The position numbers and the translations under genes are program-made. This document shows positions 18,103 through 26,982 of a DNA stretch of 64,000 nt, piece after piece (position 1 is the first letter of the stretch; the number at the start of each line of letters is the position of its first letter). The notes beneath the pieces were generated by a model. The model made no database searches. It was not told the origin of the DNA and saw only the letters and a list, made by a program, of their open reading frames with translations. The stretch is taken from NCBI GenBank assembly GCA_903789665.1, contig CAIFEX010000008.1:1-64000 (forward strand), in the 5' to 3' direction. The DNA is from an uncultured Clostridium sp. Its GTDB lineage: Bacteria > Bacillota > Clostridia > Clostridiales > Clostridiaceae.

Positions 18103-19736
18103 GATTTAACACTCCTTAAATTTTTTATATTTGTCTTACTCAATAATTCATCTTCAATAGGTTTGCTTTCAGCTGCTATAAAGACGAATTTATTATTGTT
18201 CCCATAACTAAAATATTGGCAGCATCCGCCAAGTGCTTTTAGAAAAATGGCAGCTGCGGCAAAATCCCATATTCTAAGTTTTGCAGAAATATATCCCTGA
18301 AGTTCCCCCATGGCAATTTTACATATGGACAGGGATGCAGAACCAAAAGCTCTGTGCCCCCTTATACTGTCATTGATTTTTGTCAAATCTATTTTTTTAT
18401 TTTTCAAAAATGTAATTGTATTTAAACTGAAATCTATAACTGAATCCTGCAGCACAGGATTTCTATCTGCTTTTTTCGTAATTATTTTTCCATTTAAAGC
18501 AGCCTCCCTGCCTGAAATCGCCGAATACATGATATCTTTCATAACATCATAGACAACACCTATGAAAGGTTTCTTATTTCTGTAAAGTGCCACGGATATT
18601 GAAAAATTTTCATGGAAACTCACAAAATTTGTGGTTCCATCAATGGGATCTATTATCCAGGTATATTCTGAAAAAAATTGTTTTTCAGAGGTTTTTTCTT
18701 CAGTTATAAAGCTGTGGTCGGGATATTTTTCGGCAATTTTTTTTACCAGAAATTTCTCAATTTTCAAATCATATTTTGTGACTAAATCCCTGCAGTCATT
18801 ATTTTTTAATTTTAGATTGAAGTTATCGGATACAGAATTTTTGACAAAATCGCCTGCTTCCCTCACAATTGATTTAATAAAATTTTCTATTTCTTCAGGT
18901 CCGTTTTCACCTTTTTTTATATCTTTGTCGAAAGAATATATTGCTTCTTTTGGGGAAGTTATGCTGCCTAATTTTATACCGGAACCATATTTCCCATGAA
19001 AATCACTTCCGCCTGTGAGAATAAGATCATATTTTTTGCTGTATCTCTTAATTTTCTCCATATCCTCACTGCTGTTGGCTTCATGATTAAGTTCCAGACC
19101 ATCCAGGCCGGCCCTACACAGTTTGTCAATCATGTCGTACGAATCGAACTGCCCTGGATGTGCCAAAATAGCTGTGCCGCCATCCGACTTTATGGCTCTG
19201 ACCGCATCCACTGCATCCACATAGATTATATCCCTGCTGCATATACCTTTACCCTTAAATAGTTTTCTGTATAAATCGGAATATATTTCATCTGTGTAAC
19301 CTCTCTCTATCAGTTCCTCCATTATATGCTGCTTGTATATAACCCGGCTGTTTCTCGCCCTGCCTATTATATTTTTAATACTTATTTTATAGCCGGCGTC
19401 TATCAGTGTACTTATCTGTGAAATGGAATTGGCGTTTCTTCTTTCCAAAATGGGATTACATAATTTCTTTATGTTTTTACCTTGAAGATCGAAATTAAAT
19501 CCTAAAATATGGGCTTTCTTGTTCTTTTGAAAATCGAACCCGGAGATTTCAATTCCCGGAATGACCTTTATACCCTCCCGTATTCCCAGATCTACAGCTT
19601 TTCCCAGGCCTTCTACAGTGTCATGATTTGTTATTGCTACATGGGTCAGTCCACTTTCTCTGGCCATATTCAATATTTCTTCAATGCTGCTGCAGCCATC
19701 TGAAATATCAGTATGAATGTGAAAATCTGCCTTCAT
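18096..19736 (-). CDS. PHP phosphoesterase - inositol monophosphatase fusion in the C-P lyase locus
   Basis: A 546-residue two-domain protein. Residues 1-260 are a PHP metal-dependent phosphoesterase: HIHTDISDG, NHDT, GIEISG, AHPGQF and GSDFHGKYG supply the metal ligands. Residues 275-535 are an inositol-monophosphatase-like domain with ITEEK, DPIDGTTNF (near residue 363) and WDFAAA. C-P lyase makes 5-phosphoribosyl 1,2-cyclic phosphate; some bacteria lacking PhnP open it with a PHP enzyme (the Eggerthella lenta PhnPP precedent). As phnP and phnN are absent, I infer the PHP half does this job. The IMPase half may remove a phosphate from a following intermediate; that is a guess. ATGA overlap with phnL and a 7-bp overlap with phnD place it firmly in the operon. 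Confidence 0.85.
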   Translation of the reverse strand: MKADFHIHTDISDGCSSIEEILNMARESGLTHVAITNHDTVEGLGKAVDLGIREGIKVIPGIEISGFDFQKNKKAHILGFNFDLQGKNIKKLCNPILERRNANSISQISTLIDAGYKISIKNIIGRARNSRVIYKQHIMEELIERGYTDEIYSDLYRKLFKGKGICSRDIIYVDAVDAVRAIKSDGGTAILAHPGQFDSYDMIDKLCRAGLDGLELNHEANSSEDMEKIKRYSKKYDLILTGGSDFHGKYGSGIKLGSITSPKEAIYSFDKDIKKGENGPEEIENFIKSIVREAGDFVKNSVSDNFNLKLKNNDCRDLVTKYDLKIEKFLVKKIAEKYPDHSFITEEKTSEKQFFSEYTWIIDPIDGTTNFVSFHENFSISVALYRNKKPFIGVVYDVMKDIMYSAISGREAALNGKIITKKADRNPVLQDSVIDFSLNTITFLKNKKIDLTKINDSIRGHRAFGSASLSICKIAMGELQGYISAKLRIWDFAAAAIFLKALGGCCQYFSYGNNNKFVFIAAESKPIEDELLSKTNIKNLRSVKSC

Positions 19737-20428
19737 ATGAGTTCACCCGCCTCCATATTGTATTCTCTGTCACAAACCCCATCCATAAAATCAATGTCAT
19801 GAAATATTCCTATCATCGTAGTTCCTTCAGATTTCAGCTGATTTAAAAGCTCTTTTACCCTTTCTTTAGAATAATTATCCAAGCTTGCGGTAGGTTCATC
19901 CAAAAGTAATAACCGGGGATGCTTGACCATAGCCATAGCTATGTTTAGACGCAATTTTTCACCACCTGAGAAATTATTCGGATAGCTGTCCCAAAGTTCC
20001 CTGTCAAGTTCAAAATGTTCAAGTATTTTATCGGCTTCTTTTGAAGCGTATTCTTTGCTAAAACCCATTTCCAAGACGGAATGTTCCACAAGATCCCTGG
20101 CTATGGTTCTTGGCATACTGTTGAGAAACTGGGATACATATCCCATTTCATATTTTCTCAAATATATCATCTGTCTTTCAGATATACTTAAAATATCAAC
20201 TAGTCCAAATTTTTTTGAATTGTACCATATGTTTCCTTCATTGGCCAGATAAGTTCTGTAAATGCATTTAAGTATTGTGGACTTACCACTTCCACTTCTG
20301 CCTGTAATTCCTATGAACTCCCCCTTGTTTAAAGATATGTTGATATTCTTTGATGCACTTATATGTTTCCTCAGGCTGTGTATGGTAAAAGTTTTGCATA
20401 AATTTTCTATTTTCAGTAGCTGCTCCAT
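19733..20428 (-). CDS. phnL: C-P lyase ABC-type protein PhnL
   Basis: A 231-residue ABC-ATPase-like subunit of C-P lyase that does not transport. Walker A GRSGSGKST, signature NFSGGEKLRLNIAM and Walker B LLLLDEPTASLD are intact. The LHISASKNINISLNKGEF-type N-terminus, EYNMEAGE end and position in the locus identify PhnL rather than PhnC. PhnL supports the PhnI step that couples phosphonate to the ribose of ATP. Five bases separate it from the acyltransferase gene. Confidence 0.9.
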   Translation of the reverse strand: MEQLLKIENLCKTFTIHSLRKHISASKNINISLNKGEFIGITGRSGSGKSTILKCIYRTYLANEGNIWYNSKKFGLVDILSISERQMIYLRKYEMGYVSQFLNSMPRTIARDLVEHSVLEMGFSKEYASKEADKILEHFELDRELWDSYPNNFSGGEKLRLNIAMAMVKHPRLLLLDEPTASLDNYSKERVKELLNQLKSEGTTMIGIFHDIDFMDGVCDREYNMEAGELI

Positions 20429-20432
20429 AATA

Positions 20433-21068
20433 TTACCTTCCTTTATAATGCTTCTTCACAAAATCATCTATATTCAATAAAAAGTCATTGAAATTTTCTT
20501 TTATTTTCTCGTAGCTCCAATTCCACCATTTGATGCTCTGAAGTTTTAAAACAACGTCCTCATTGAATCTTTTTCTGATCACTTTTGCAGGTACGCCTGC
20601 CACTATAGTATAGGGTTCAACATTTTTTGTCACTACAGCACCACTTCCAACCACAGCTCCATCTCCAACAGTTACATCCGGCATGACAATAGCACCATGG
20701 CCTATCCAGACATCATTTCCAATGTATACTTTTTTGCTTTCCCTTCTTCGGAAAAATTCTTCATCATCTTTTTCGTCAAAACCGTATATTTTCCTCCTGT
20801 AGGTGAAATGATGCAGGGTCGGTCTTTCCATAGGATGATTTGTAGGCCCAATTCTCACCATGGCAGCAATGTTGACAAACTTACCTACTTCAGTGTTTTG
20901 CAGAAAACAAAATTGACCTGTATAAGAATAATCACCGAGAATCACATTCTCATAAAAATTTAAAATACCCACTTTTGTAAATTCACCCAGTTTTGAATTT
21001 ACTATTTTACAGTCCCTGCCTATAACCGGTTTTCTGGATAACACTTTCCCATCAGCATTCATAAGCAA
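20433..21068 (-). CDS. Hexapeptide-repeat acyltransferase of phosphonate metabolism
   Basis: A 211-residue left-handed beta-helix protein of the family often found in phn operons. Hexapeptide-type turns run from about residue 15 to 165 (IVNSKLG, IGNDVWIGHGAIVMPDV, VGDGAVVGSGAVVTKNV), followed by AGVPAKVIRKRF, typical of xenobiotic/CAT-like acetyltransferases. The catalytic His is probably in IGPTNHPMERP or VWIGHGA. By analogy with PhnO it may acetylate aminophosphonates, but the fold differs and the substrate is unknown. It overlaps phnM by 10 bp. Confidence 0.8.
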   Translation of the reverse strand: MLMNADGKVLSRKPVIGRDCKIVNSKLGEFTKVGILNFYENVILGDYSYTGQFCFLQNTEVGKFVNIAAMVRIGPTNHPMERPTLHHFTYRRKIYGFDEKDDEEFFRRRESKKVYIGNDVWIGHGAIVMPDVTVGDGAVVGSGAVVTKNVEPYTIVAGVPAKVIRKRFNEDVVLKLQSIKWWNWSYEKIKENFNDFLLNIDDFVKKHYKGR

Positions 21069-22234
21069 TAATTGGTCCTTGAAATTAATTTTCCATCAAC
21101 AAAAGCTGATGTAATAACCGGGAATTTATTATTTAACTTTTCTATTATAATTACGTCAGCTTTTTTGCCTTCTTTTATCGAGCCTACGGTGTTATCAATA
21201 TTTACTGCTTTTGCCGGATTTATTGTAACCATATTGAACATTTTGCTTAAATCCATGTCATATTTACCGTTGAGGAGAAATACTGCATGAAGCATGGCTG
21301 CTGGATAGTAGTCACTGCAGAGTATGTCGATATAGTCTTTTTTTATTGCCTCTATTGCACATAGATTTCCTGCATGGGATCTACCAAGGAGTACATTTGG
21401 CGCTCCCGCCACTGTATACATTCCCATATTTTTAGCAGATTTTGCGACTTCTAGGGTTACAGGAAATTCACTTATCTTGGCACCATAATCTCTAACAATT
21501 TTTAATTTTTCAATACTGTCGTCATCATGGGATGCAATTGGAATATTTTTTCTTACAGCCAGGCCGGCAATTTCCTTTATGGCTTTGTCCGTTATCTTTT
21601 CTTTATGCTTGCTGTCTTCGATTATATTCTCTATTTTCTCATCCGACAGTCCTCTGTTGGATTTAAGTGCTTTTTTGTATATCTCCAGATCCCTGTATTC
21701 TCCTTGTCCCGGAGTGTGATCCATAAAGGAAATCAGCTGTACTTTATCATTTTTAATATACTCTTTTATATTATCTACCTCGCCTACATCGTCTATTTCA
21801 ATTCTTGCATGAAAGCGGTGCCTGATAAGATGTTTGCTGCCGTGTATCCTGTCAATGGTGTTGATTATTTTCTCCACATTTTTAGGATCTCTTATAGGCA
21901 TGTTTTTCAATTCATTCTTATCCATGGTAATTGAATGAAACATAGTTGTTATACCTTCATTTATTAAAATCTTTTCCTCTTCCCTTAGGCTTATGGAAAA
22001 ATCCATAATTGAAGTAGGCCTAGGTGCAGACATGGTCTCAATGTAATCTGAATGCACATCAATGAATCCAGGAGCTATAAAACCGCCTTTGGCATCAATT
22101 GTCTCTTTAAAATCATGTTTTTTGATTTCTTCATCTTTTTTAATTTCTGCAATTAAATCATCTTTGATTATGAGATCATATCCCGTTAATATTTCATTTT
22201 CAGTTATTATTTTTCCATTTCTAATTAGGTACAC
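21059..22234 (-). CDS. phnM: Alpha-D-ribose 1-methylphosphonate 5-triphosphate diphosphatase PhnM
   Basis: A 391-residue amidohydrolase-fold enzyme that removes diphosphate from the ribose triphosphate phosphonate made by PhnGHI(L). Metal ligands are visible in GFIDVHSDYIE (HxD/H site), SFMDHTPGQGEY, ASHDDDS and LCSDYYP. It has GTG as start after GAGGAGG. Length agrees with the family. Its product is the substrate of PhnJ. Confidence 0.93.
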   Translation of the reverse strand: MYLIRNGKIITENEILTGYDLIIKDDLIAEIKKDEEIKKHDFKETIDAKGGFIAPGFIDVHSDYIETMSAPRPTSIMDFSISLREEEKILINEGITTMFHSITMDKNELKNMPIRDPKNVEKIINTIDRIHGSKHLIRHRFHARIEIDDVGEVDNIKEYIKNDKVQLISFMDHTPGQGEYRDLEIYKKALKSNRGLSDEKIENIIEDSKHKEKITDKAIKEIAGLAVRKNIPIASHDDDSIEKLKIVRDYGAKISEFPVTLEVAKSAKNMGMYTVAGAPNVLLGRSHAGNLCAIEAIKKDYIDILCSDYYPAAMLHAVFLLNGKYDMDLSKMFNMVTINPAKAVNIDNTVGSIKEGKKADVIIIEKLNNKFPVITSAFVDGKLISRTNYCL

Positions 22235-22273
22235 TGCTTATCCTCCTCTTTAGATCCCAAAATGTCGAATTTG

Positions 22274-23116
22274 TCACAGAAGTGAATACACCAACTGCTG
22301 TGTATACTCAGATTGAGGATCTTCAAGTATTTGATCTGTAAGACCTTTTTCAATAATTTTTCCATTGAGCATGACGACGGTCCTGTCTGCAAGCATTCTT
22401 ATAACACCAAGATCATGGGATACGATAATCATACTTATACAAAGCTCTCTTTGGATTTCCTTGATTAAATCAAGTACATTCGCCTGCACCGACAAATCCA
22501 ATCCTGTAGTAATTTCATCCAGCAGCAGGACAGGAGGATTATTTGACAGTGCCTTGGCAATTTGAACCCTCTGCTGCATACCACCTGAAAAATTTTTAGG
22601 AGCTTCTTTCATTCTTGAAAGCGGTATGTTGACTCTCTCCAGAAGTTCCCTTCCCCTCTCTTCCATCTTGCTCACATTTCTATGCCCTGCAGAAATTAAA
22701 TTCTCGGCAATATTGCCTATGGAGGAAAAATTCATTCTCAACCCCTGTGCAGGGTTTTGATAAACTTTACCTAGAATATTGTTTTTTATAAATCGTTTCT
22801 GCTGGGAGGATTCTGAAAATATATTTACTCTGCCGTTTTTATAGTTATTTATATAAGCCTGTCCAGAAGTGATATCTTTATCAAAATAAAGGCATTCCAG
22901 TAAAGTGGATTTTCCACTGCCGCTTTCTCCTACGACACCGAGTATCTCTCCTTTATACAACTCAAGGGAGATATCCTGACAGGCATACACTGTACCACAT
23001 TCAGGGCAAAAGTTTTTCTCCAGCCTATTCTTTGAATTACTGCATTTACTGCATCCATTTCCAAATTGCTTGTTTAAATTTACAACTTTCAAAATTGGTT
23101 TTTCCGAAGGTTCCAT
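22274..23116 (-). CDS. phnK: C-P lyase ABC-type protein PhnK with a zinc-ribbon insert
   Basis: A 280-residue ABC-ATPase-like subunit that docks on the PhnJ core. Walker A GESGSGKST, signature NFSGGMQQRVQIAKAL, Walker B LLLDEITTGLDLS and the switch region IIVSHDLGVI are all present. Residues 22-40 carry an extra CxxC-x11-CxxC (Cys22, 25, 37, 40) between the first strand and the P-loop, with Cys46 nearby. This is not part of the E. coli-type protein as I know it and suggests a bound zinc. Start is ATG behind GAGGTG, 10 nt after phnJ. Confidence 0.9.
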   Translation of the reverse strand: MEPSEKPILKVVNLNKQFGNGCSKCSNSKNRLEKNFCPECGTVYACQDISLELYKGEILGVVGESGSGKSTLLECLYFDKDITSGQAYINNYKNGRVNIFSESSQQKRFIKNNILGKVYQNPAQGLRMNFSSIGNIAENLISAGHRNVSKMEERGRELLERVNIPLSRMKEAPKNFSGGMQQRVQIAKALSNNPPVLLLDEITTGLDLSVQANVLDLIKEIQRELCISMIIVSHDLGVIRMLADRTVVMLNGKIIEKGLTDQILEDPQSEYTQQLVYSLL

Positions 23117-23125
23117 TTTATCACC

Positions 23126-23974
23126 TCAATTATCTGTCAATTTGCTGTTCATTCTCATAAGACAATAGCTTGTATCATTACATTGATAATATTTTTTACC
23201 GGTTTCTTTGTCTATAAATTCATCAAGATATACATCAGCTGCCCCGCAGAGTCTGCATTTTTTGCCTTCAAAATTTTCAGGCTTGAATGGATAATCCTCG
23301 AAGCACAGAGATCTTACCTTAGTATAGGGCGGCACCGCATATATCTTTTTTTCCCTTCCTGCCCCCAGAAGAATTAAAGCTTCGGAATAATTCATTTTAC
23401 TATTGTCAAAACGGGGTATAGGACTTGGGGCCATTACATATCTGTCATTTACAACAACAGGATGGTCAGGTCCAGTAGCCATATCTCCGTACTTCATAAT
23501 CCGCTCAAATAACATGAGCCAAACACCGCTGTATTCTTTTTCAGCATGAAGTCTTTTGGACTTATATTCACTGGGTTCCACATATCGAAGAGGTTCTGGA
23601 ATTGGGACCTGAAGTACCAATATTTGACCATTTTTAAGCTTTACCTCCGGAATTCTGTGCCTCGATTGAATTATGGTAGCTTCTTCTGTTTTTTCTGTAA
23701 TTCTGACACCAGTAGTACCCTGTACGAGCTTTTTTATATTTACAGCATTTACGGATTCATCTGATCCCTGATCTATAACCTTCAATACATCTTTTTTGCC
23801 AATTAGCGATAGAGTCAGCTGGAGCCCTCCTGTGCCCCATCCTCTGGCTATAGGCATTTCCCTCGAGGCAAAGGGAACCTGATAACCGGGAATTGCAACG
23901 GCTTTTAGGGAAGCTCTTCTAATTTCTCTTTTGGAATTTTCATCAAAGAAAGCAAAATTATAATTTCTCTTCAA
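23126..23974 (-). CDS. phnJ: C-P lyase PhnJ (radical SAM)
   Basis: A 282-residue enzyme that breaks the C-P bond of ribose 1-alkylphosphonate 5-phosphate with a 5'-deoxyadenosyl radical. The C-terminal cysteines CRLC...QCNDTSYC have spacing x2, x21, x5, which is that of the known PhnJ cluster ligands. The N-terminus NYNFAFFDE, PGYQVPFASREMP and GWGTGGLQLT are family hallmarks. The frame runs back to 24037, but the family start fits the TTG at 23974, behind AGGGACAGCAA, which overlaps the end of phnI by 17 bp. Confidence 0.95.
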   Translation of the reverse strand: MKRNYNFAFFDENSKREIRRASLKAVAIPGYQVPFASREMPIARGWGTGGLQLTLSLIGKKDVLKVIDQGSDESVNAVNIKKLVQGTTGVRITEKTEEATIIQSRHRIPEVKLKNGQILVLQVPIPEPLRYVEPSEYKSKRLHAEKEYSGVWLMLFERIMKYGDMATGPDHPVVVNDRYVMAPSPIPRFDNSKMNYSEALILLGAGREKKIYAVPPYTKVRSLCFEDYPFKPENFEGKKCRLCGAADVYLDEFIDKETGKKYYQCNDTSYCLMRMNSKLTDN

Positions 23975-25082
23975 TTGCTGTCCCTTCCTTTCTCTTGGTT
24001 CTGCGTACGCTGTCCAATTTTGATTGAAAAGTAACATAATGGGGCAGTTTCAAATGTGACATGAATCCCGAGGATTCAACACTGTCTATGTGAAGTAATA
24101 CAAATTCCTCATCCTGGGTTGGATATACTGTATCTTTGTTTTCAAGACATTGATCAAGTATTGCCATAGCCATAGCTTTGGTCTCGTTCTGGCCATAGCA
24201 GGCACCATAACCTATACCAAATTCAAACTCCTGCCTTCCATTTTTTTTCTTCACTGTTTTGGGCACAAACATTTCCACTTCTGTTATTACAATATCCCCT
24301 ATATAGAAATCTTCCTCTTCTTCACAGGAATCTTCCAGTGGATTGCTCACATACAGCGGAAGATTTCCAACTCTCAATTCCCCTACTGTAGGGTGTTTGG
24401 AACCATAACCTCTCAATGCTGCATATCCTAAAGATATAACTGCTCCTGTTTGTCCTCTCGTTAAAATTTGCAACCTTTCACTTCTCTCTGTAGGAAATTC
24501 TATACTCTTCTTGGTTATGTCAATTGGAGATCTGTCATCATTTTTATAGGACCTGATAAGTCCCTCTGCTCTTAAATAATCCAAAACTTTGGGTAAATTC
24601 CTAAGATTTTCCCGAGGGACTTTAGAAGAAATATCATTTTCAAACTTCTTTAGCCATTTCAGGGATTCTCCCTTGGATTCATCGACAAGATCAAAATCTA
24701 TAAGTCTATGGGTATAATCACGAGATGCTCCTAAAATTTGTCCCCCCGGTATATCTTTAAAACTAGCTGAGATTCTTCTTTCTATATGCATGTCTTTCGA
24801 TTCAGCCGTCCTTGTATAATGTTTTCTTGACAGCGTAGATCTGTAAGCCCTAAGTAAAAATACCGCCTCTTCAGAATTACCTTCTGACTGCTTGATTGCA
24901 ATAGCCGCCAATTTTTCAGAGTACAGGCTGCTTTCCGACATTACCTGATCAATAAGTCCCCTCATACCTGCTTCTATATCGCTGACTTTTAAAATACTGC
25001 CCTTTTTCAATCTTTCATATTTTACTCTTCTAATAGACTCTTCTATAGCCCTAGTTCCACCTTTTACAGCCACATATCCCAC
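23958..25082 (-). CDS. phnI: Alpha-D-ribose 1-methylphosphonate 5-triphosphate synthase subunit PhnI
   Basis: A 374-residue catalytic subunit that exchanges the adenine of ATP for phosphonate, with PhnG, PhnH and PhnL. The N-terminus GYVAVKGGTRAIEES is characteristic, and the C-terminal half has KHPTVGELRVG, YGACYGQNETKAMAMAILD and SSGFMSHLKLPHYV. The GTG start follows AAGGTGG, one base after the phnH stop codon. Slightly longer than the E. coli protein. Confidence 0.93.
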   Translation of the reverse strand: MGYVAVKGGTRAIEESIRRVKYERLKKGSILKVSDIEAGMRGLIDQVMSESSLYSEKLAAIAIKQSEGNSEEAVFLLRAYRSTLSRKHYTRTAESKDMHIERRISASFKDIPGGQILGASRDYTHRLIDFDLVDESKGESLKWLKKFENDISSKVPRENLRNLPKVLDYLRAEGLIRSYKNDDRSPIDITKKSIEFPTERSERLQILTRGQTGAVISLGYAALRGYGSKHPTVGELRVGNLPLYVSNPLEDSCEEEEDFYIGDIVITEVEMFVPKTVKKKNGRQEFEFGIGYGACYGQNETKAMAMAILDQCLENKDTVYPTQDEEFVLLHIDSVESSGFMSHLKLPHYVTFQSKLDSVRRTKRKEGTAIEEKL

Positions 25083-25083
25083 A

Positions 25084-25677
25084 TTAATCCACCTTCTTTG
25101 TAACTTCTGTAGTCCTTGGCAGACATATTATATTCGAATATCTGTCTACAAAAATCATGTCTATTCCCATGGGAAACTCTACATTTTTATTGTGTAAACT
25201 GTCCAACCAGACTCCATTCAGCTGCAGATCCATATAATTTTTATCCTTTATGCCAGGTCCCTTAAGCAAAAATTTTTTTTCATTACTTATTTTAGAAGTT
25301 TCCACAATTACAGTAGCTGATCTATGAGGATTTATTAAATTTCCAGGTTTTGCACAAGCAAGTGCCTCTTTTAACATAATTATGTCTGCATCTTCCAATA
25401 TAAATATGAAATCGGCTTTTTCAATGCACTCGGGTTTTGAATAAGTCAGCTGCCTTACGATACTGGAAACTTCATTCTCATTTTTAGAAATAATTTTGAA
25501 ACTCACCTCTGAATCCAGTAGCATGAACATCAATACTAATGTGGAATTGAAAAATTTTATATCCATATGAATTTTTTTACTTTCTTCATCTATGTTTTTT
25601 ATAACGCCGGGTTCTGACATGCAAGTTAATAATTTTCTATAAGCTTTCTGTATATCGTGAACCATATCAATCTCCAT
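25084..25677 (-). CDS. phnH: C-P lyase complex subunit PhnH
   Basis: A 197-residue subunit of the PhnGHIJ core; PhnH is a PLP-transferase-like fold without cofactor. Family features are VHDIQKAYRKLLTCMSEPG at the N-terminus, NPHRSATVIVE and LKGPGIKD in the middle, and PMGIDMIFVD towards the C-terminus. It sits between phnG and phnI with 2-bp and 1-bp gaps, matching the conserved phnGHIJ order. Confidence 0.92.
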   Translation of the reverse strand: MEIDMVHDIQKAYRKLLTCMSEPGVIKNIDEESKKIHMDIKFFNSTLVLMFMLLDSEVSFKIISKNENEVSSIVRQLTYSKPECIEKADFIFILEDADIIMLKEALACAKPGNLINPHRSATVIVETSKISNEKKFLLKGPGIKDKNYMDLQLNGVWLDSLHNKNVEFPMGIDMIFVDRYSNIICLPRTTEVTKKVD

Positions 25678-25679
25678 AC

Positions 25680-26105
25680 TTATCCTTCCTTCATCGTCTC
25701 AAAGTTTACTTTGGTTTTTAAAATTTGGGCCTCTTTTAAAGATTCTGCCTTTTTTATCCTCTTTTCTTCTTCAACTAGCATTTTTTCCCATGCATTTGTC
25801 TCTTCTAGATTTGAATTGTAAGCTGCATCAATAACTGCAAGCCAATATGCCAAATCCGGTCTATAACCTTTTACAATTCCCAATCCAAATTTTTTATTTA
25901 TCTGTACCTTTACTTCAGTTACAAGTACTTCCCCCAAGTAAAATAATGAATTTTTAGCGCTTTCACGCATTTTCACCATAACGAGACCAGTATTTGGTTT
26001 TTCTATCATCTTTATTTCATATTTTTTTTCTATTTCCTCGAAGAGGCTTTCTGCAAGTTTTTCGGAACCTCTAACCAGGATTTCAGTTCTTCTTCGTCTT
26101 TTCAT
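25680..26105 (-). CDS. phnG: C-P lyase complex subunit PhnG
   Basis: A 141-residue core subunit, first gene of the phn row. The N-terminal RRRRTEILVRGS, the central KPNTGLVMVKMRES and FYLGEVLVTE, and GLGIVKGYRPDLAYWLAVIDAAY are typical. The C-terminal helix (residues 105-141) is highly charged. GAGAGGAG precedes the ATG. A 150-bp gap with a probable promoter separates it from the regulator. Confidence 0.92.
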   Translation of the reverse strand: MKRRRRTEILVRGSEKLAESLFEEIEKKYEIKMIEKPNTGLVMVKMRESAKNSLFYLGEVLVTEVKVQINKKFGLGIVKGYRPDLAYWLAVIDAAYNSNLEETNAWEKMLVEEEKRIKKAESLKEAQILKTKVNFETMKEG

Positions 26106-26202
26106 TTTTTCAACTCCTCTCTAGCAATTTTTATTATATCCTGTTGCCAAGTTTTAAGAAGTAAAATCTAGGTTAATTGTGTTAAATAATATTAATTAAT
26201 GT
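26106..26202 (-). promoter_or_regulatory. Probable phn promoter and operator region
   Basis: On the minus strand a TATAAT (plus 26133-26138) lies 28 bp from the phnG start; the -35 (CTTCTT, plus 26156-26161) is weak, which suits an activated or repressed promoter. Upstream an imperfect inverted repeat with TTAATT/AATTAA arms spans about 26173-26199 and could bind the adjacent GntR-type regulator. Confidence 0.4.
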
Positions 26203-26237
26203 AAAAAAGCCGTGTATAATTTTATACACAGCTTTTT
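26203..26237 (-). terminator. Terminator of the GntR regulator gene
   Basis: AAAAAGC-C-GTGTATA and TATACAC-A-GCTTTTT arms form a hairpin followed on the minus strand by TTTTTT. It would separate the regulator transcript from the phn row. Confidence 0.8.
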
Positions 26238-26256
26238 AGTCAATTTTGAAATGTTA

Positions 26257-26982
26257 TTATTTGATTATATATTTGAAATGATCGGATCTATAAAGTATTT
26301 TTGTATATTCAAGTATCTTTTTGGTCTTGGCATCGCAGGAATTGGTTTCCAATATCAGCAGAGGAATCAGACTCCGGCATTTCAATATTTCTCGCTCTCC
26401 TTCCGTGGGAAAGGAAACACTTAAAATACTCTTACTTGACATGAATTCACTGTACCCGTTATTTCGGTAATACTCAAACATGGATGTTATTTTATCGCCA
26501 AAATTTTCTATATTAGGGAAAGTAGTTGAAGAAACATAGGATACATGCAACGCCATGGGTATGTGATCTATGATTCTGAGTCTTGCAACCTTATATATCT
26601 TGTCACCGGCATCTGCATTTAATTCCGTAAAAATTTTTCTGTTATATTTTATCCTTTTAAAGCATACATTTTTTGATAAAAAATCATATCCTTTTTTTAT
26701 CATTTTCTCACTAAAACTCTTGTCACCAGATAAAACGAGATCTATGAGTTCATGTTTATGCTTCAAAAATCTCCCTTTACCCCATTTAGAATAGATATAA
26801 CCCATCTCCTGTAACCTCTCATAAGCCTTTCTAACCACTATTCTTGGAACTTTGTAAATATCAGCCAAATCATTTTCCGAAGGCAGTCTGTCGTTTTTGT
26901 CATATTTCTTTTTATTGATGTTATATATCAGTTCATCTATAATTTTGGTTTCAGCATCAATATTATCATTCATGGGTTTCAC
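26257..26982 (-). CDS. phnF: GntR/HutC-family regulator (PhnF-like)
   Basis: A 241-residue regulator. Residues 10-75 form the winged helix (DRLPSENDLADIYKVPRIVVRKAYERLQEMGYIYSKWGKG region) and residues 90-235 a UTRA effector domain, with IYKVARLRIIDHIPMALHVSY at its core. PhnF proteins of phosphonate operons belong to this class, and its position directly upstream of phnG makes it the likely phn repressor. GAGGTG precedes the ATG. The effector is unknown. Confidence 0.75.
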   Translation of the reverse strand: MKPMNDNIDAETKIIDELIYNINKKKYDKNDRLPSENDLADIYKVPRIVVRKAYERLQEMGYIYSKWGKGRFLKHKHELIDLVLSGDKSFSEKMIKKGYDFLSKNVCFKRIKYNRKIFTELNADAGDKIYKVARLRIIDHIPMALHVSYVSSTTFPNIENFGDKITSMFEYYRNNGYSEFMSSKSILSVSFPTEGEREILKCRSLIPLLILETNSCDAKTKKILEYTKILYRSDHFKYIIK

